A DNA stretch of 43,244 nucleotides from Gemmatimonadota bacterium (GTDB lineage Bacteria > Gemmatimonadota > Gemmatimonadetes > Gemmatimonadales > Gemmatimonadaceae), in NCBI GenBank assembly GCA_003152485.1, contig PMAE01000078.1, positions 144,601 to 187,844 of the forward strand, in the 5' to 3' direction. Below, piece by piece: positions 25,630 to 37,949 of this stretch (its first letter is position 1; each line of letters starts with the position of its first letter). Made by a program: the position numbers and the translations under genes. The notes beneath the pieces were generated by a model that worked only from the letters and a program-made list of their open reading frames with translations, ran no database searches and was not told the DNA's origin.

Positions 25630-26057
25630 GGCCGTTGCCCCGACGGTCCGGTGCCGGCGGCCGAGGGTGCGGGCGGAGTCAACGGCAGTTGCTGGAGCAG
25701 GCTCTCTTCCGCGGCGCGCGAGCGTTCAGCCATGATGCGGTCCGCGAGCGCTTTGGCATACGTCGCGTCGGCGACCGCTTCTCGCGCGCGCAGCTGGGCC
25801 CGGCCAACATGCTTGTCACGCATCTCGATCTGCGCATCGGCGAAATGCTGGCGCGCGGCCGCTATCACATCATGGGCCAGGGTGTCGGCGCCGGCGGCGG
25901 AGGCCTCGTCGATCATCGTCTGGGCGTGACGAACGAAGGTGTTTGGGTCGCCTACGGCGACCGGGAACGCGTTGCTGGTCGAGGCACACGCGGCCAGGAT
26001 AGGCGCCGACAGTCCGATGGCGCCGCCGACCGCGAGCAGGCGCAACACACGCATCAC
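25626..26057 (-). CDS. DUF4398-type lipoprotein
   Basis: The 143-residue protein starts with a signal ending in ILAACAS (cysteine at 24). After it come DPNTFVRHAQTMIDEAS and a helix with AAARQHFADAQIEMRDKH, which match the DUF4398 pattern of evenly spaced Ala and Gln in a long helix. A Pro-rich tail ends it. It and the next gene overlap by 4 bases and both encode lipid-anchored helical proteins, so they probably act together in the cell envelope. The gene is divergent from the radical SAM gene, with about 145 bases between. Confidence 0.75.
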   Translation of the reverse strand: MMRVLRLLAVGGAIGLSAPILAACASTSNAFPVAVGDPNTFVRHAQTMIDEASAAGADTLAHDVIAAARQHFADAQIEMRDKHVGRAQLRAREAVADATYAKALADRIMAERSRAAEESLLQQLPLTPPAPSAAGTGPSGQRP

Positions 26058-26202
26058 GCAGACTCTCCAGGAGGACTATCCACCGCCCGCCGTCGCGCGG
26101 TCCCCGGGCTGATGGGGACGGTTGCGCGCCGGGCAGCGGATGGTAGCTTTTAGATTCGGTGTTTGTTCGGTAGATGCATGAGCCCTCCACCGACTCGTAA
26201 AC

Positions 26203-27333
26203 GTGCGTCGCTCACTCCCCGTACGCCAGACCGCATTGTTCGACGATGCCCTCGCTCGACTTCCTCGGGTGCACCCGACGATCGGGCAACAAGGTGACAT
26301 CACGTACATCGGTGTGTCGGCTCGGTCGGTCCTGAATCGGCCCGAGAGCACCGGGATGCCGTACTGGTCGATCAACCCATACGTGGGCTGCGCGTTCGGC
26401 TGCGCGTATTGCTACGCCCGCTACGCTCACCGCTACCTGAGTGAGCGCAACGCCGACGACGCGGCACCTGCTCCGGCCCCTGCTCCGGCCCCTGCTACGG
26501 CTCCTGCTACGGCCCCTGTTACGGCACCTGCTACAGTGCCAGCGACCGATGACGCACCGGCGATGCCGCCGTGGCTGGCGTTCGAACGGCGGATCTTCGT
26601 CAAACGCAACCTGCCGGATGTGTTGCGGACGTCGCTCCGGCACGGCAACGCGCGGCACGCGGATTTGGCGCGCGGCGAATCGCTCATCATCGGCACGGCC
26701 ACCGACCCGTACCAACCGGCGGAGCGGCACTTCCGGCTCACACGCAGCGTCCTCGAGACGCTCGCCGAGCATGAGGGACTGCGGGTGGTGATCATCACCA
26801 AGAGCGCACTCGTCACACGGGACATCGACGTGTTGACTCGTTTGGCTCGGCATTCGCGCGTCACGGTCCATCTCTCGCTGATCACGCTCGATCGCGACCT
26901 GGCCCGGCGGCTGGAACCACGGGCACCGACGCCCGACGCGCGGCTCCGGGCGTTGGCTCGGCTTCGCGATGGCGGCATCGACGTCGGGATCAACATCATG
27001 CCGGTGTTGCCGGGGATCACCGACACGCCGGCCGGGCTCCGAGCGCTCATCGAGCGGGTGGCGGCCGGCGGCGCGACGCACGTCAATGCCGGCGTGCTAC
27101 GACTTCAATCGGAGGCGCGCAAGCGGTACCTCCCGTTCATCGAGGCGGAGTTTCCGCATCTCGCCGCCCGGTATCGCGCGACGTACGCCGGGAGCCACGA
27201 CGCAGGCTCGCGGTACCGGGAGGGACTGCAGCGCGTGGTGCGGCAATTGTGCACCGCCAGTGGCATCTGCTGTGGACGTCCGGACGGCGATCAGCTCCTC
27301 CTGTCCCTCGAGTCTGGCGGCCAGTCGGCGTAG
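26203..27333 (+). CDS. PA0069-family radical SAM protein
   Basis: The 376-residue protein has the radical SAM cluster motif Cx3Cx2C in GCAFGCAYCYAR near residue 68, with the family prefix YWSINPYVG just before it. This spacing and the tail, including SGICCGRPDGDQL with extra cysteines, match the PA0069/SplB-like radical SAM family, whose reaction is not known. It should hold one [4Fe-4S] cluster and cleave S-adenosylmethionine. Between the cluster motif and FERRIFVKRNLPDVL is a low-complexity Ala-Pro-Thr insert of about 30 residues, encoded by a 12-base repeat and unlikely to be functional. The start is a GTG; no better in-frame start is seen. Confidence 0.9.
   Translation: MRRSLPVRQTALFDDALARLPRVHPTIGQQGDITYIGVSARSVLNRPESTGMPYWSINPYVGCAFGCAYCYARYAHRYLSERNADDAAPAPAPAPAPATAPATAPVTAPATVPATDDAPAMPPWLAFERRIFVKRNLPDVLRTSLRHGNARHADLARGESLIIGTATDPYQPAERHFRLTRSVLETLAEHEGLRVVIITKSALVTRDIDVLTRLARHSRVTVHLSLITLDRDLARRLEPRAPTPDARLRALARLRDGGIDVGINIMPVLPGITDTPAGLRALIERVAAGGATHVNAGVLRLQSEARKRYLPFIEAEFPHLAARYRATYAGSHDAGSRYREGLQRVVRQLCTASGICCGRPDGDQLLLSLESGGQSA
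26464..26535 (+). repeat. Six imperfect 12-base units within the radical SAM gene
   Basis: The unit GCCCCTGCTACG and close variants are repeated six times, keeping the reading frame and coding for Ala-Pro-Ala-Pro/Thr. It looks like a replication-slippage expansion. Confidence 0.85.
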
Positions 27334-27342
27334 CCGTTGCTG

Positions 27343-29256
27343 ATGGGGCTCGTGGGGCGTCGAGCGCGGATGAGTGGCACCTCGATGGACGACAGCCCGA
27401 ACGCCCGCGATCGCGCAGCAGAGGCCATCGGCGCGCCCATACCGAATGCGGCACCTGACCGCTGGGCGGCGATCGCCATCACGCTCGTCGCCACGCTGGC
27501 GTACGCCAACGCGCTGGCCAACCGCTTCTCGCTTGATGACAACGCGGTCATCAGGACCAACTCATTGGTCCACCAGATTGCGGGCGTGTGGCAGGCGTTT
27601 GCGCGTTCGTACTGGCCGCCTGCGTCGGGTGCGGGGCAGTATCGTCCGCTGACCATGGCGACGTTCGCGATCGATTGGGTCGTGTCGGGCGGCGACACGG
27701 TGTGGTTGCATGCCGTGAATGTCTGCTGGCATGTGGCGATGTGCCTGTTGCTCTGGCGTCTGCTGCTCGATCTCACATCGCGGACCGGCGCGCTGGTGGG
27801 TGCTTTGGTCTTCGCCGTGCATCCGGTGCACGTCGAGGCCGTGTCGAGTCTCGTGGGTCGCAGTGACATCATCTGCGCGGCGTTCACGATCGCGGCGCTG
27901 CTGGCGCATCGTCGGCGCCAGTGGCTCGCCGTCGCATGCTATGCCGCGGCGTTGTGTGCCAAGGAAAGCGGGGTCACCTTCCTCGCGCTCGCGGCGGCAT
28001 CCGACCTGCTGCTCGTCAATCCAGTCCGCGGCTCATCGCGCGATGTCGCGGCCGGTGGGCACACGTCATCGACATCGAATCGAGGGCGGCTCTGGGGACT
28101 CTACGCCGCCTATGGGGCCGTGACGGCCGCGTATGCCGGGGTCCTGGTGCGGCTGTTTCACGACGCGCCGCTGGTCCGAGTGGCCGAGCCATGGCAGCAC
28201 GCCTCCACCGTCGCACGCTGGCTCACGATGGCGCGGATCGTACCGGAGTACGCGCGGTTGCTCCTGTTCCCGGTCCGACTCCACGTGGACTACATGCCAC
28301 GGGTGATCGATGTCGTGCATGGGCCAACGGTGGCGGTGGCGTTCGGCCTCGCCATCGTCCTCGTCGCGGTCGCGATTGTGATCCGGACGTGGCGGCGCGC
28401 GCCCGTGATCGCGTTCGCGGTCCTCGTGTTCGTCTGCACGATCGCGCCGGTGGCCAACGTGCTCTTCCCCTCGGGGGTCATGTTGGCGGAGCGCACTTTG
28501 TATCTGCCCAGCATTGCGTTGGCCATCCTCGTAGCCTGGGCGTGGGACCAGTGGGCGGCCGTACGCCACACCGGAGTACACTCGGCGCGAGCGGTGGGTG
28601 GCCGCGCGGCTCAGTGGTGGTCGGATCGGCGCCTCCGAGCGGCCGTGGTCGCGACGATCGTGTGTGCGTTCGCGATGCGCACGTGGACCCGGACGGCGGT
28701 GTGGCATGACGATAAGAGCGTGCTGGTCGCGTCGCTGCTCGGCGAGCCCGAATCGTATCGCGTGCGCGAGCGGGCGGCCGAGGTCATGTATCGGAAGGGC
28801 GACATCCCGGGCGCCGTCCACGAGTACGCGATCGGGCGGGCGCTGTATCCGGTCGCCCCACTCCTGTACCAGGCACCGGCCGCGTTATTGGCACAGCACG
28901 GGCAAGACGCCGAGGCCAACCGGCTGCTGGACAGTGCACAGCTGATCGATCCCCGGCCCTACGCCGACGCGATGCGTCGCGCGTGGGTGCGATACGCGGC
29001 GGGCGACTATCGCGGCTGCATCGCATGGGCACGCATGGCGTATCTCATGGAGCGCGACTCCGTGGATGCCGTGATGGTGTTGACGCAGGCCGCGCAGCAG
29101 ATCGATGACGTGCCCGACGCGACGACCGCGTTTCGGTTGGCGATCGCCGACCATCCCCGCAGCCGCGCGCTCCACCGCAGCTACGCCGCGATGTTGGCGG
29201 CCACCGGCGACTCCACGGGATCGCGTCGCGAGGCAGTACTCGGCGGCGGATCGTAA
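27343..29256 (+). CDS. TMTC-like membrane protein with TPR tail
   Basis: The protein has about 637 residues. The N-terminal two thirds form a polytopic GT-C-like region with signatures of the TMTC (O-mannosyltransferase) family. These are NRFSLDDNAVIRTNSLV, QYRPLTMATFAIDW, HAVNVCWHVAMCLLLW, VFAVHPVHVEAVSSLVGRSD, and later LAERTLYLPS. The acidic DD after the first helix is the likely catalytic site. The last 200 residues are helical repeats resembling TPRs, for example YRKGDIPGAVHEYAIGRALYP. It may attach mannose or another sugar to exported proteins. Start candidates are TTG 27337, ATG 27343 and ATG 27370. Confidence 0.85.
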   Translation: MGLVGRRARMSGTSMDDSPNARDRAAEAIGAPIPNAAPDRWAAIAITLVATLAYANALANRFSLDDNAVIRTNSLVHQIAGVWQAFARSYWPPASGAGQYRPLTMATFAIDWVVSGGDTVWLHAVNVCWHVAMCLLLWRLLLDLTSRTGALVGALVFAVHPVHVEAVSSLVGRSDIICAAFTIAALLAHRRRQWLAVACYAAALCAKESGVTFLALAAASDLLLVNPVRGSSRDVAAGGHTSSTSNRGRLWGLYAAYGAVTAAYAGVLVRLFHDAPLVRVAEPWQHASTVARWLTMARIVPEYARLLLFPVRLHVDYMPRVIDVVHGPTVAVAFGLAIVLVAVAIVIRTWRRAPVIAFAVLVFVCTIAPVANVLFPSGVMLAERTLYLPSIALAILVAWAWDQWAAVRHTGVHSARAVGGRAAQWWSDRRLRAAVVATIVCAFAMRTWTRTAVWHDDKSVLVASLLGEPESYRVRERAAEVMYRKGDIPGAVHEYAIGRALYPVAPLLYQAPAALLAQHGQDAEANRLLDSAQLIDPRPYADAMRRAWVRYAAGDYRGCIAWARMAYLMERDSVDAVMVLTQAAQQIDDVPDATTAFRLAIADHPRSRALHRSYAAMLAATGDSTGSRREAVLGGGS

Positions 29257-29260
29257 CTGC

Positions 29261-29290
29261 GTGGTCGGCGCGATCCGCGCCACCGACCAC
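29261..29290. terminator. Bidirectional hairpin between convergent genes
   Basis: GTGGTCGG and CCGACCAC form an 8-base stem, with CGCG pairs also complementary inside it. It lies between the end of the TMTC-like gene and the end of thiC. Confidence 0.6.
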
Positions 29291-29299
29291 TCGGGCGCG

Positions 29300-30793
<1,494 letters not shown>

Positions 30794-32050
30794 CTACCGG
30801 GATTCCCAGGCGAACCCGCTGACCCAGCGGGCGGCACGGTTGTGCGGGCCAAGTGCGAGGATCACGGTGGCGCCAGAGGCTTCGGTGACGCCCTTGGCGA
30901 CGATGCCGTCAATGCCCGCGCCGTTGGGATCGAGAACGGCGAGGAAGTCGTGTCCCTTGAATCGATAGTCGTCGATGCGCAGCGTGGTGACGCGGCCCAG
31001 CGTATCGAGGAGAACGGCGCGTTCGCGCACCCACTCGTTCGCGCCCGCGCGAAGATCGACGGCGAGCGCCAACCGGTTGCCGCCACCGAAGCAGCCCGCG
31101 ACCTGGGAGGACTGGGTCTTTTCCGTCGCCAGCAGGCGATCGTACGGGGGTGGCGGCTGGCTCCGGAGCCAGAGCTCGATTGAATCGCGGACCACGGCCG
31201 CGCGGGCGAGGACGTCCGTCGGGAGCGTGTCATGGGCGCAGCTATCGCGTGTCGCGACCTTGATGGAGTCGGCGCGTCGGGCACTGTCGGCCTGCCGGAG
31301 GCTGTCGGCGTGGCGGAGGGAATCGCCGTGCGCGGACGTGTCTCTCGCGACCGTGCTGTCGGCACCGCCAGCGGCATGCTGGGCCGAATCCACGCGTTCG
31401 ACGGCGGCGAACGCCGATGGCGCGGCGCGTACGAGGGAATCGAGGTGGGGCGAGAGTTTCACCGTGGCCACGATGCGGCCGTTCCAGTCGCCGAATCCGG
31501 AGACGGCTACGGTGTCCTGGCCCCATAAGTGAAAGAGTCGAAGGGTGGCCCCAACCGGCAAGGGAGAGCGCGCCCCGACTGCTTCGGCGAAGGCGGCGGC
31601 CCGGTGGTGATCGTGGCGGACATCAGTGTCCACCCGCCCGATGTCTACGAGGAGTCTCTTGCCCCGCTTCGCCGCGAGAAACCATGTTTGCACCGTCGGC
31701 GCGAAGACCAGGTACTGGGCGATCGTATCGGCGAGTGGGGAGAGGACACGCTGGGGCGGCGCAGGAGCGGCGGGTGCGGTGGCCGCGACCACCGCACGGT
31801 CGGTCGGTGCGAGAACACTGTCGCTGGTCGTACGGCCGGCGCTGTCGGCGGCCGCCGATTCGGCGGTCGCCGCCGAGGAATCGTCTTGCGTCGTGGATGC
31901 CGTGCGTCGGGCAGTACAGGCGAGAGCGACGGCGCACACGGCAACGCGAAGCGCGACGACGCCAACGAGATGAGTGGTCGCGCGGCGGCGGGGACGGTGT
32001 CCCCGCGTCACGCGCTGTAGCGACCCGCACGCGGTAGCCAAGATTCGCAT
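30794..32050 (-). CDS. Large lipoprotein of unknown function
   Basis: The protein has about 418 residues from ATG 32050, with an unusually long N-terminal basic region before the hydrophobic part and the lipobox ALAC (cysteine 45). A low-complexity Ser/Thr/Ala segment follows. The middle has a charged helical repeat, DSLRHADSLRQADSARRADS. The C-terminal 150 residues look like a globular domain with FGGGNRLALAVDLRAG and DFLAVLDPNG. I do not recognise the family. The ATG and its AGGTG site lie within a palindrome shared with the divergent FHA gene. A GTG at 32059 is the alternative start. Confidence 0.7.
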   Translation of the reverse strand: MRILATACGSLQRVTRGHRPRRRATTHLVGVVALRVAVCAVALACTARRTASTTQDDSSAATAESAAADSAGRTTSDSVLAPTDRAVVAATAPAAPAPPQRVLSPLADTIAQYLVFAPTVQTWFLAAKRGKRLLVDIGRVDTDVRHDHHRAAAFAEAVGARSPLPVGATLRLFHLWGQDTVAVSGFGDWNGRIVATVKLSPHLDSLVRAAPSAFAAVERVDSAQHAAGGADSTVARDTSAHGDSLRHADSLRQADSARRADSIKVATRDSCAHDTLPTDVLARAAVVRDSIELWLRSQPPPPYDRLLATEKTQSSQVAGCFGGGNRLALAVDLRAGANEWVRERAVLLDTLGRVTTLRIDDYRFKGHDFLAVLDPNGAGIDGIVAKGVTEASGATVILALGPHNRAARWVSGFAWESR

Positions 32051-32061
32051 AGGTGTCACCT
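32051..32061. promoter_or_regulatory. Palindromic double ribosome binding site between divergent genes
   Basis: AGGTG-T-CACCT reads as AGGTG on both strands. On the plus strand it precedes ATG 32065 by 9 bases, and on the minus strand it precedes ATG 32050 by 6 bases. It thus provides a Shine-Dalgarno sequence for each of the two genes, whose start codons are only 14 bases apart. Confidence 0.65.
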
Positions 32062-32064
32062 AAT

Positions 32065-33075
32065 ATGTCCTTTCTCGAGCACGACGGCGTCACGCGCGAG
32101 CTGCCGGTTGGCGACACGATGGTCGGCGGCGGGAGCCAGGCTGACTGGCGGCTGCAGACCATCAACCTCGCACCGCGGCACTTCACCGTCCGCGCAGACA
32201 GCAGCGGCAGCGCGGTGCTGACCGCATACGGTACCCAGGTGGTGGAGATCAACGGCGAGGCCGTGACCGCGCCGCATCCGCTCGCGCATGGGGACGAGAT
32301 CATTGCGGGCGTGGGCATCTTCGTGTACCTCGCGCGCATCGACGCCGCGGGCGCGGGCGCTCCGGAGACGCGCGGCGCGACGCCGGCCGACACCCCGCTG
32401 CCGGTGGCGCCGCCGGTAGCAGTGCAGGTAGCGGTGCCGGTAGCGCCGCCGCTCGCGAACGCATCGATTGTCGCTCCCGCGGCGGGTGCGGCGCCGGCCA
32501 CCGTTCCCGCTGCCTCGGGCACTGCGGAGCGGCCGCCGCGAGACCTCGGACTCACCCGCTTGTATCTGGTGGACGTCACCGCCTCGGTGGCCTATCCGTT
32601 GGCGGACGATGTCGTGGGGATCGGCCGCGATCCGGTCAATCACGTCGTGGTACGTGATGCCGCGACGTCGCGATTCCACGCCGATGTGCGCCGCGCTCCC
32701 ACGGGCGCGTACGTCTTCCGATCCATGGGGACGAACGGATCGACCGTCAACGAGGAGCCGGCGGGTCGCACCCCGCGGCCGTTGGCCGAAGGCGACGTCA
32801 TTCGAATCGGGGGAACCGCGCTGCGATTCACGGCTGCGCCGCCGGCCGGTGTCCGCATCGTGCCCCGAAGTGAAGTCGCCCCGGGTCCGCGGAAGCATCA
32901 ACCGACGCCGATCTATCGTTCGGACGAGCCCAACACCGTGCCGCCGCCCACCCAGTCGGGCCGGGTGGGCCGCGGCTGGGTCATCGCGACTATTTCTGCG
33001 GTAGTGCTGGCGGCGGCGGTGGCGGTGGCAGTGTGGGCGATGCGCGGCGGGCTGCACCTGTCGCTGCACCACTAG
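32065..33075 (+). CDS. FHA-domain protein with C-terminal membrane helix
   Basis: The 336-residue protein has two forkhead-associated-like domains. The N-terminal one is degenerate (LPVGDTMVGGGSQADW, then APRHFTV). A Pro/Ala/Val-rich linker joins it to a canonical FHA at about residues 165-260 (VGIGRDPVNHVVVRDAATSR, then FHADVR and TNGSTVNE). It ends with a basic linker, one membrane helix and a few residues. FHA domains bind phosphothreonine, so this protein may recognise a kinase substrate at the membrane. No kinase gene is visible nearby. The 3' end overlaps the convergent FHA gene by 86 bases. Confidence 0.85.
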   Translation: MSFLEHDGVTRELPVGDTMVGGGSQADWRLQTINLAPRHFTVRADSSGSAVLTAYGTQVVEINGEAVTAPHPLAHGDEIIAGVGIFVYLARIDAAGAGAPETRGATPADTPLPVAPPVAVQVAVPVAPPLANASIVAPAAGAAPATVPAASGTAERPPRDLGLTRLYLVDVTASVAYPLADDVVGIGRDPVNHVVVRDAATSRFHADVRRAPTGAYVFRSMGTNGSTVNEEPAGRTPRPLAEGDVIRIGGTALRFTAAPPAGVRIVPRSEVAPGPRKHQPTPIYRSDEPNTVPPPTQSGRVGRGWVIATISAVVLAAAVAVAVWAMRGGLHLSLHH

Positions 33076-34015
33076 CGGAAGTTCTGACCGCGTTCGGGTC
33101 GGTGGCCGTCGATTCGGTGATCGGCGCCGCTGCGACCGGTGTGGCGATATCGGTGCCTGGCGCGCCGACCGACCGGGAAGCCCGGCGACCGGGGCGGATC
33201 GAGCGGATACCCGGTCCAGTCGAGGTTCGCCCACCAGTGTAGAGCGTGACGACGACCGCGGCCATCGTGAGCGCAACCAACACGATCGCTGTCACTCGGG
33301 TAACGCGGCGACGCGTCCCACGGGTCCGTTGGTCGCGGGCCTCGATCGCCCCCATGAATGTCGTGGCGGCACGCGACTCTCGCCCTGGGTGGGCGAGCCG
33401 TCCCGCCGGCTCCGTGGCCACTCTCGTGCCGGTGGGTACCGCGGTCGTGAAGCGGAGGACCGTGCGGCCTACGGCGATCTCATCGCCTTCCTGTAGTCCG
33501 ACGGGCGCGAGGAGTCGCGCGCCGTTGACGGAGGTGACGCTCGCCGGGTTCGGCACGATGACGTAGGACTCGCCTCCCTGGATGAGATGGGCATGGACTC
33601 GCGACACATCCGGCTCTTCCACGGTGACCGTGCTGGTCGAATCACGACCGATCGTACTGCGCTCGCGAAGCCGGTAGAGTCGGCCGCGACGGGTGTCGCG
33701 GAGATACGCGGCCGGCGACGTGTCGGGGCCGGCAGGGAGGCGGCGATAGCGGAGCTCGACGGTGCCGACCTGGACACGGTCCCCGAACGACAGCAGTGTG
33801 CGCGGAGTGGTCAGCTCGACGCCGTTGATGCGCGCGGTGGACCCGGGGGCACCCCGAATAAGGAGGGCCCGGCCGCCGGTTTCCACCGACAGCAACACAT
33901 GCACGGGCTCGAGCCCGCGCCCCAGGATGCGCCAGCCGGCCTCAGGCGCGCTCCCGACCGTGAGCACTCCGGGTCCCAGCGGGCGCACGTCCCCCTCGAA
34001 CTCGACGTAGGCCAT
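32990..34015 (-). CDS. Second FHA-domain protein with membrane helix
   Basis: The 341-residue protein has the same architecture as the gene it converges with. A degenerate FHA-like domain (LGPGVLTVGSAPEAGWRILG, LEPVHVLLS) leads to a canonical FHA with STIGRDSTSTVTVEEPDVSR, VHAHLI and SVNGARL. A membrane helix (VIVLVALTMAAVVVTLY-like) and a disordered, Pro-rich tail ending in PPPPPPPALPQK follow. Similar domain order suggests the two genes came from an inverted duplication. The last 86 bases are antisense to the membrane-helix region of the other gene. It probably binds a phosphothreonine partner; the partner is unknown. Confidence 0.85.
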   Translation of the reverse strand: MAYVEFEGDVRPLGPGVLTVGSAPEAGWRILGRGLEPVHVLLSVETGGRALLIRGAPGSTARINGVELTTPRTLLSFGDRVQVGTVELRYRRLPAGPDTSPAAYLRDTRRGRLYRLRERSTIGRDSTSTVTVEEPDVSRVHAHLIQGGESYVIVPNPASVTSVNGARLLAPVGLQEGDEIAVGRTVLRFTTAVPTGTRVATEPAGRLAHPGRESRAATTFMGAIEARDQRTRGTRRRVTRVTAIVLVALTMAAVVVTLYTGGRTSTGPGIRSIRPGRRASRSVGAPGTDIATPVAAAPITESTATDPNAVRTSASGAATGAARRASPTLPPPPPPPALPQK

Positions 34016-34236
34016 TGCGCACTAGTTCGACGATCCCGGTCGGGGTTGGGCACACGGAGAGGCCGCAACCCGCAAACGGGGCGCCCAAAGCGAAATCGCG
34101 ACCCCCCGCGGGATAGAGCGAAGCCCTGGACGACGCTTGCGATGCTGCCAATCGGGCAGGTTGCTGGATCGGGCCCCAAACGCCAACCGCTTGTGTCACA
34201 ACCATTTAGCGCGGCGTTGACGACTGCCCATTTCGA
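34016..34236. other. Gap upstream of the suf promoter
   Basis: No coding region, tRNA or riboswitch is recognisable in this stretch. It should contain the promoter of the minus-strand FHA gene, but I cannot point to clear boxes. Confidence 0.5.
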
Positions 34237-34265
34237 TTGACAATGGGGACAAATACACTTAGGAT
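34237..34265 (+). promoter_or_regulatory. Sigma70-type promoter of the suf operon
   Basis: TTGACA at 34237-34242, a 17-base spacer and TAGGAT at 34260-34265 make a near-consensus promoter 145 bases before the sufB ATG. This part is AT-richer than its surroundings. It leaves a leader of about 135 bases. Confidence 0.7.
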
Positions 34266-34276
34266 TCCAATCCTTA
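34259..34276. promoter_or_regulatory. Palindrome over the suf -10 box and start point
   Basis: TTAGGATT-CC-AATCCTTA is an inverted repeat with 7 of 8 pairs matched. Its position over the -10 box and start point is that of a repressor operator. Suf operons are often controlled by Rrf2-type (SufR/IscR) regulators sensing iron-sulfur supply, but no such gene lies in the window, so the identity of the regulator is only a guess. Confidence 0.5.
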
Positions 34277-34409
34277 GAGGCCGATCGCGTGATCGGTGGC
34301 GCGGACGCCGTTGGCCAAGGACCGTGTCGCGGGTGCGGGCAGGCAACACCGGCCATGCGACGCACCCACACGCCCGTCTTAACACGCGCCGACCGGACCT
34401 GGAGTTGGG

Positions 34410-36615
<2,206 letters not shown>

Positions 36616-36619
<4 letters not shown>

Positions 36620-37938
36620 CGGTTCACGGATTTCTCGACGACTTCAGCAAGTTTGCGGCGGATCATGGGCGGAACCCGGAGTGGTTGCTGCCCGTTCGCC
36701 GCGCGGCGATCGAGCGGTTCGGCGAACGGGGGTTTCCAACCACCCGCGATGAAGACTGGCATTTCACGAGCGCCGCCCGGATCGCCGACGCGGAGTTCGT
36801 GTCGCTGGCGGCAGGCGGTGGCGACGTACGCGCGGCGGATCTCGAGCCCTTCACCTTCGGCGCGACCGACTGGACGCAGCTCGTGTTCGTCAACGGACGA
36901 TACACGCCCGAGCTGTCGGCCGTCGGTGCGCTGCCCGCGGGCGTCCGGGTCGCGAGTCTCGCGGATGCGCTGCGCGAGGGCGTACCGGCGGTCCGGGAGC
37001 GACTGACTTCGCTCGCGGCCCTCGATCACGGGGCGTTCGTCGCACTCAACACCGCGCTCTTCGTGGACGGCGGGTTCGTACACGTGCCCGCGAACGTCGT
37101 CGTGGAGCGCCCGATCCACCTGCTCTTCGTGGCCGATGCGGACGGAGCGAGCGGCGCGGCGCATCCACGGACCCTCATCATCGCGGACCGTCATGCCCGG
37201 GCCACGATCGTCGAGAGTTACGTGGCGGTCGGGGATCCGATGTACTTCATGAATCCGGTCACCGAGGTCGTCCTCGCCGACGGGGCGCACGTGACGCACC
37301 TTCGCGTGCAGCGGGAGAGCGAGCGCGCCTATCACGTGGGGACGACGCAAGCCCACCAGGGACGGGACAGCAAATACAGCTCGTTCTCGTTCGCGACCGG
37401 GGCCGCGTTGTCACGCACGAACATCTACACCGTGCTCGCGGGGCCCGGCGGGGAAGTCACCCTCAATGGCCTCTACATGGCGGACGGGACGCAGCACGTG
37501 GACCACCAGACGCGGATCGAGCATGTCGCGCCCAATTGCACCAGTCACGAGGTGTATAAGGGCGTGTTGGACGACGCGGCCCACGGCGTGTTCAACGGCA
37601 AAGTGTACGTGCACCCGGAAGCGCAGAAGACGGACGGCAAGCAGACCAACAACAACCTGCTGCTGTCTCCGGACGCACACATCGACACCAAGCCGCAGCT
37701 CGAGATCTTCGCCGATGATGTGAAGTGCACGCACGGCGCGACCGTCGGGCAGCTCGATGAGAACGCCCTCTTCTACCTGAGAAGCCGCGGCCTGGGCGCC
37801 GACGACGCGAAGACGCTCCTGACGTACGCATTCGCCGCCGATGTCGTCCAGCGGATCGACGAGCCCGCGGTCCGGGATGCATTGGAGACCCTGGCTCGCG
37901 AACGGTTCGTGGGCGCCATGCCCGCGGGCGTGGGATAA
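36616..37938 (+). CDS. sufD: Fe-S cluster assembly protein SufD
   Basis: The 440-residue protein is the partner of SufB. The N-terminal helix region has RRAAIERFGERGFPTTRDEDWHFT (split here at the usual family position). The beta-helix core has TLNGLYMADGTQHVDHQT-like residues. It ends with the conserved KPQLEIFADDVKCTHGATVG and FYLRSRGLGADDA. The start is the GTG that overlaps sufC. No cluster ligand beyond the conserved Cys and His in VKCTHG is expected in SufD. Confidence 0.96.
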
Positions 37939-37949
37939 CAGGCGCGCGC

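Noticed and set aside
33811-34371. Minus-strand frame with a CxxC pair (ICPHCQSKW) that looks like a zinc ribbon
   Set aside because: It runs antisense through the suf promoter and then in another frame of the FHA gene. It lacks a second CxxC and a ribosome binding site.
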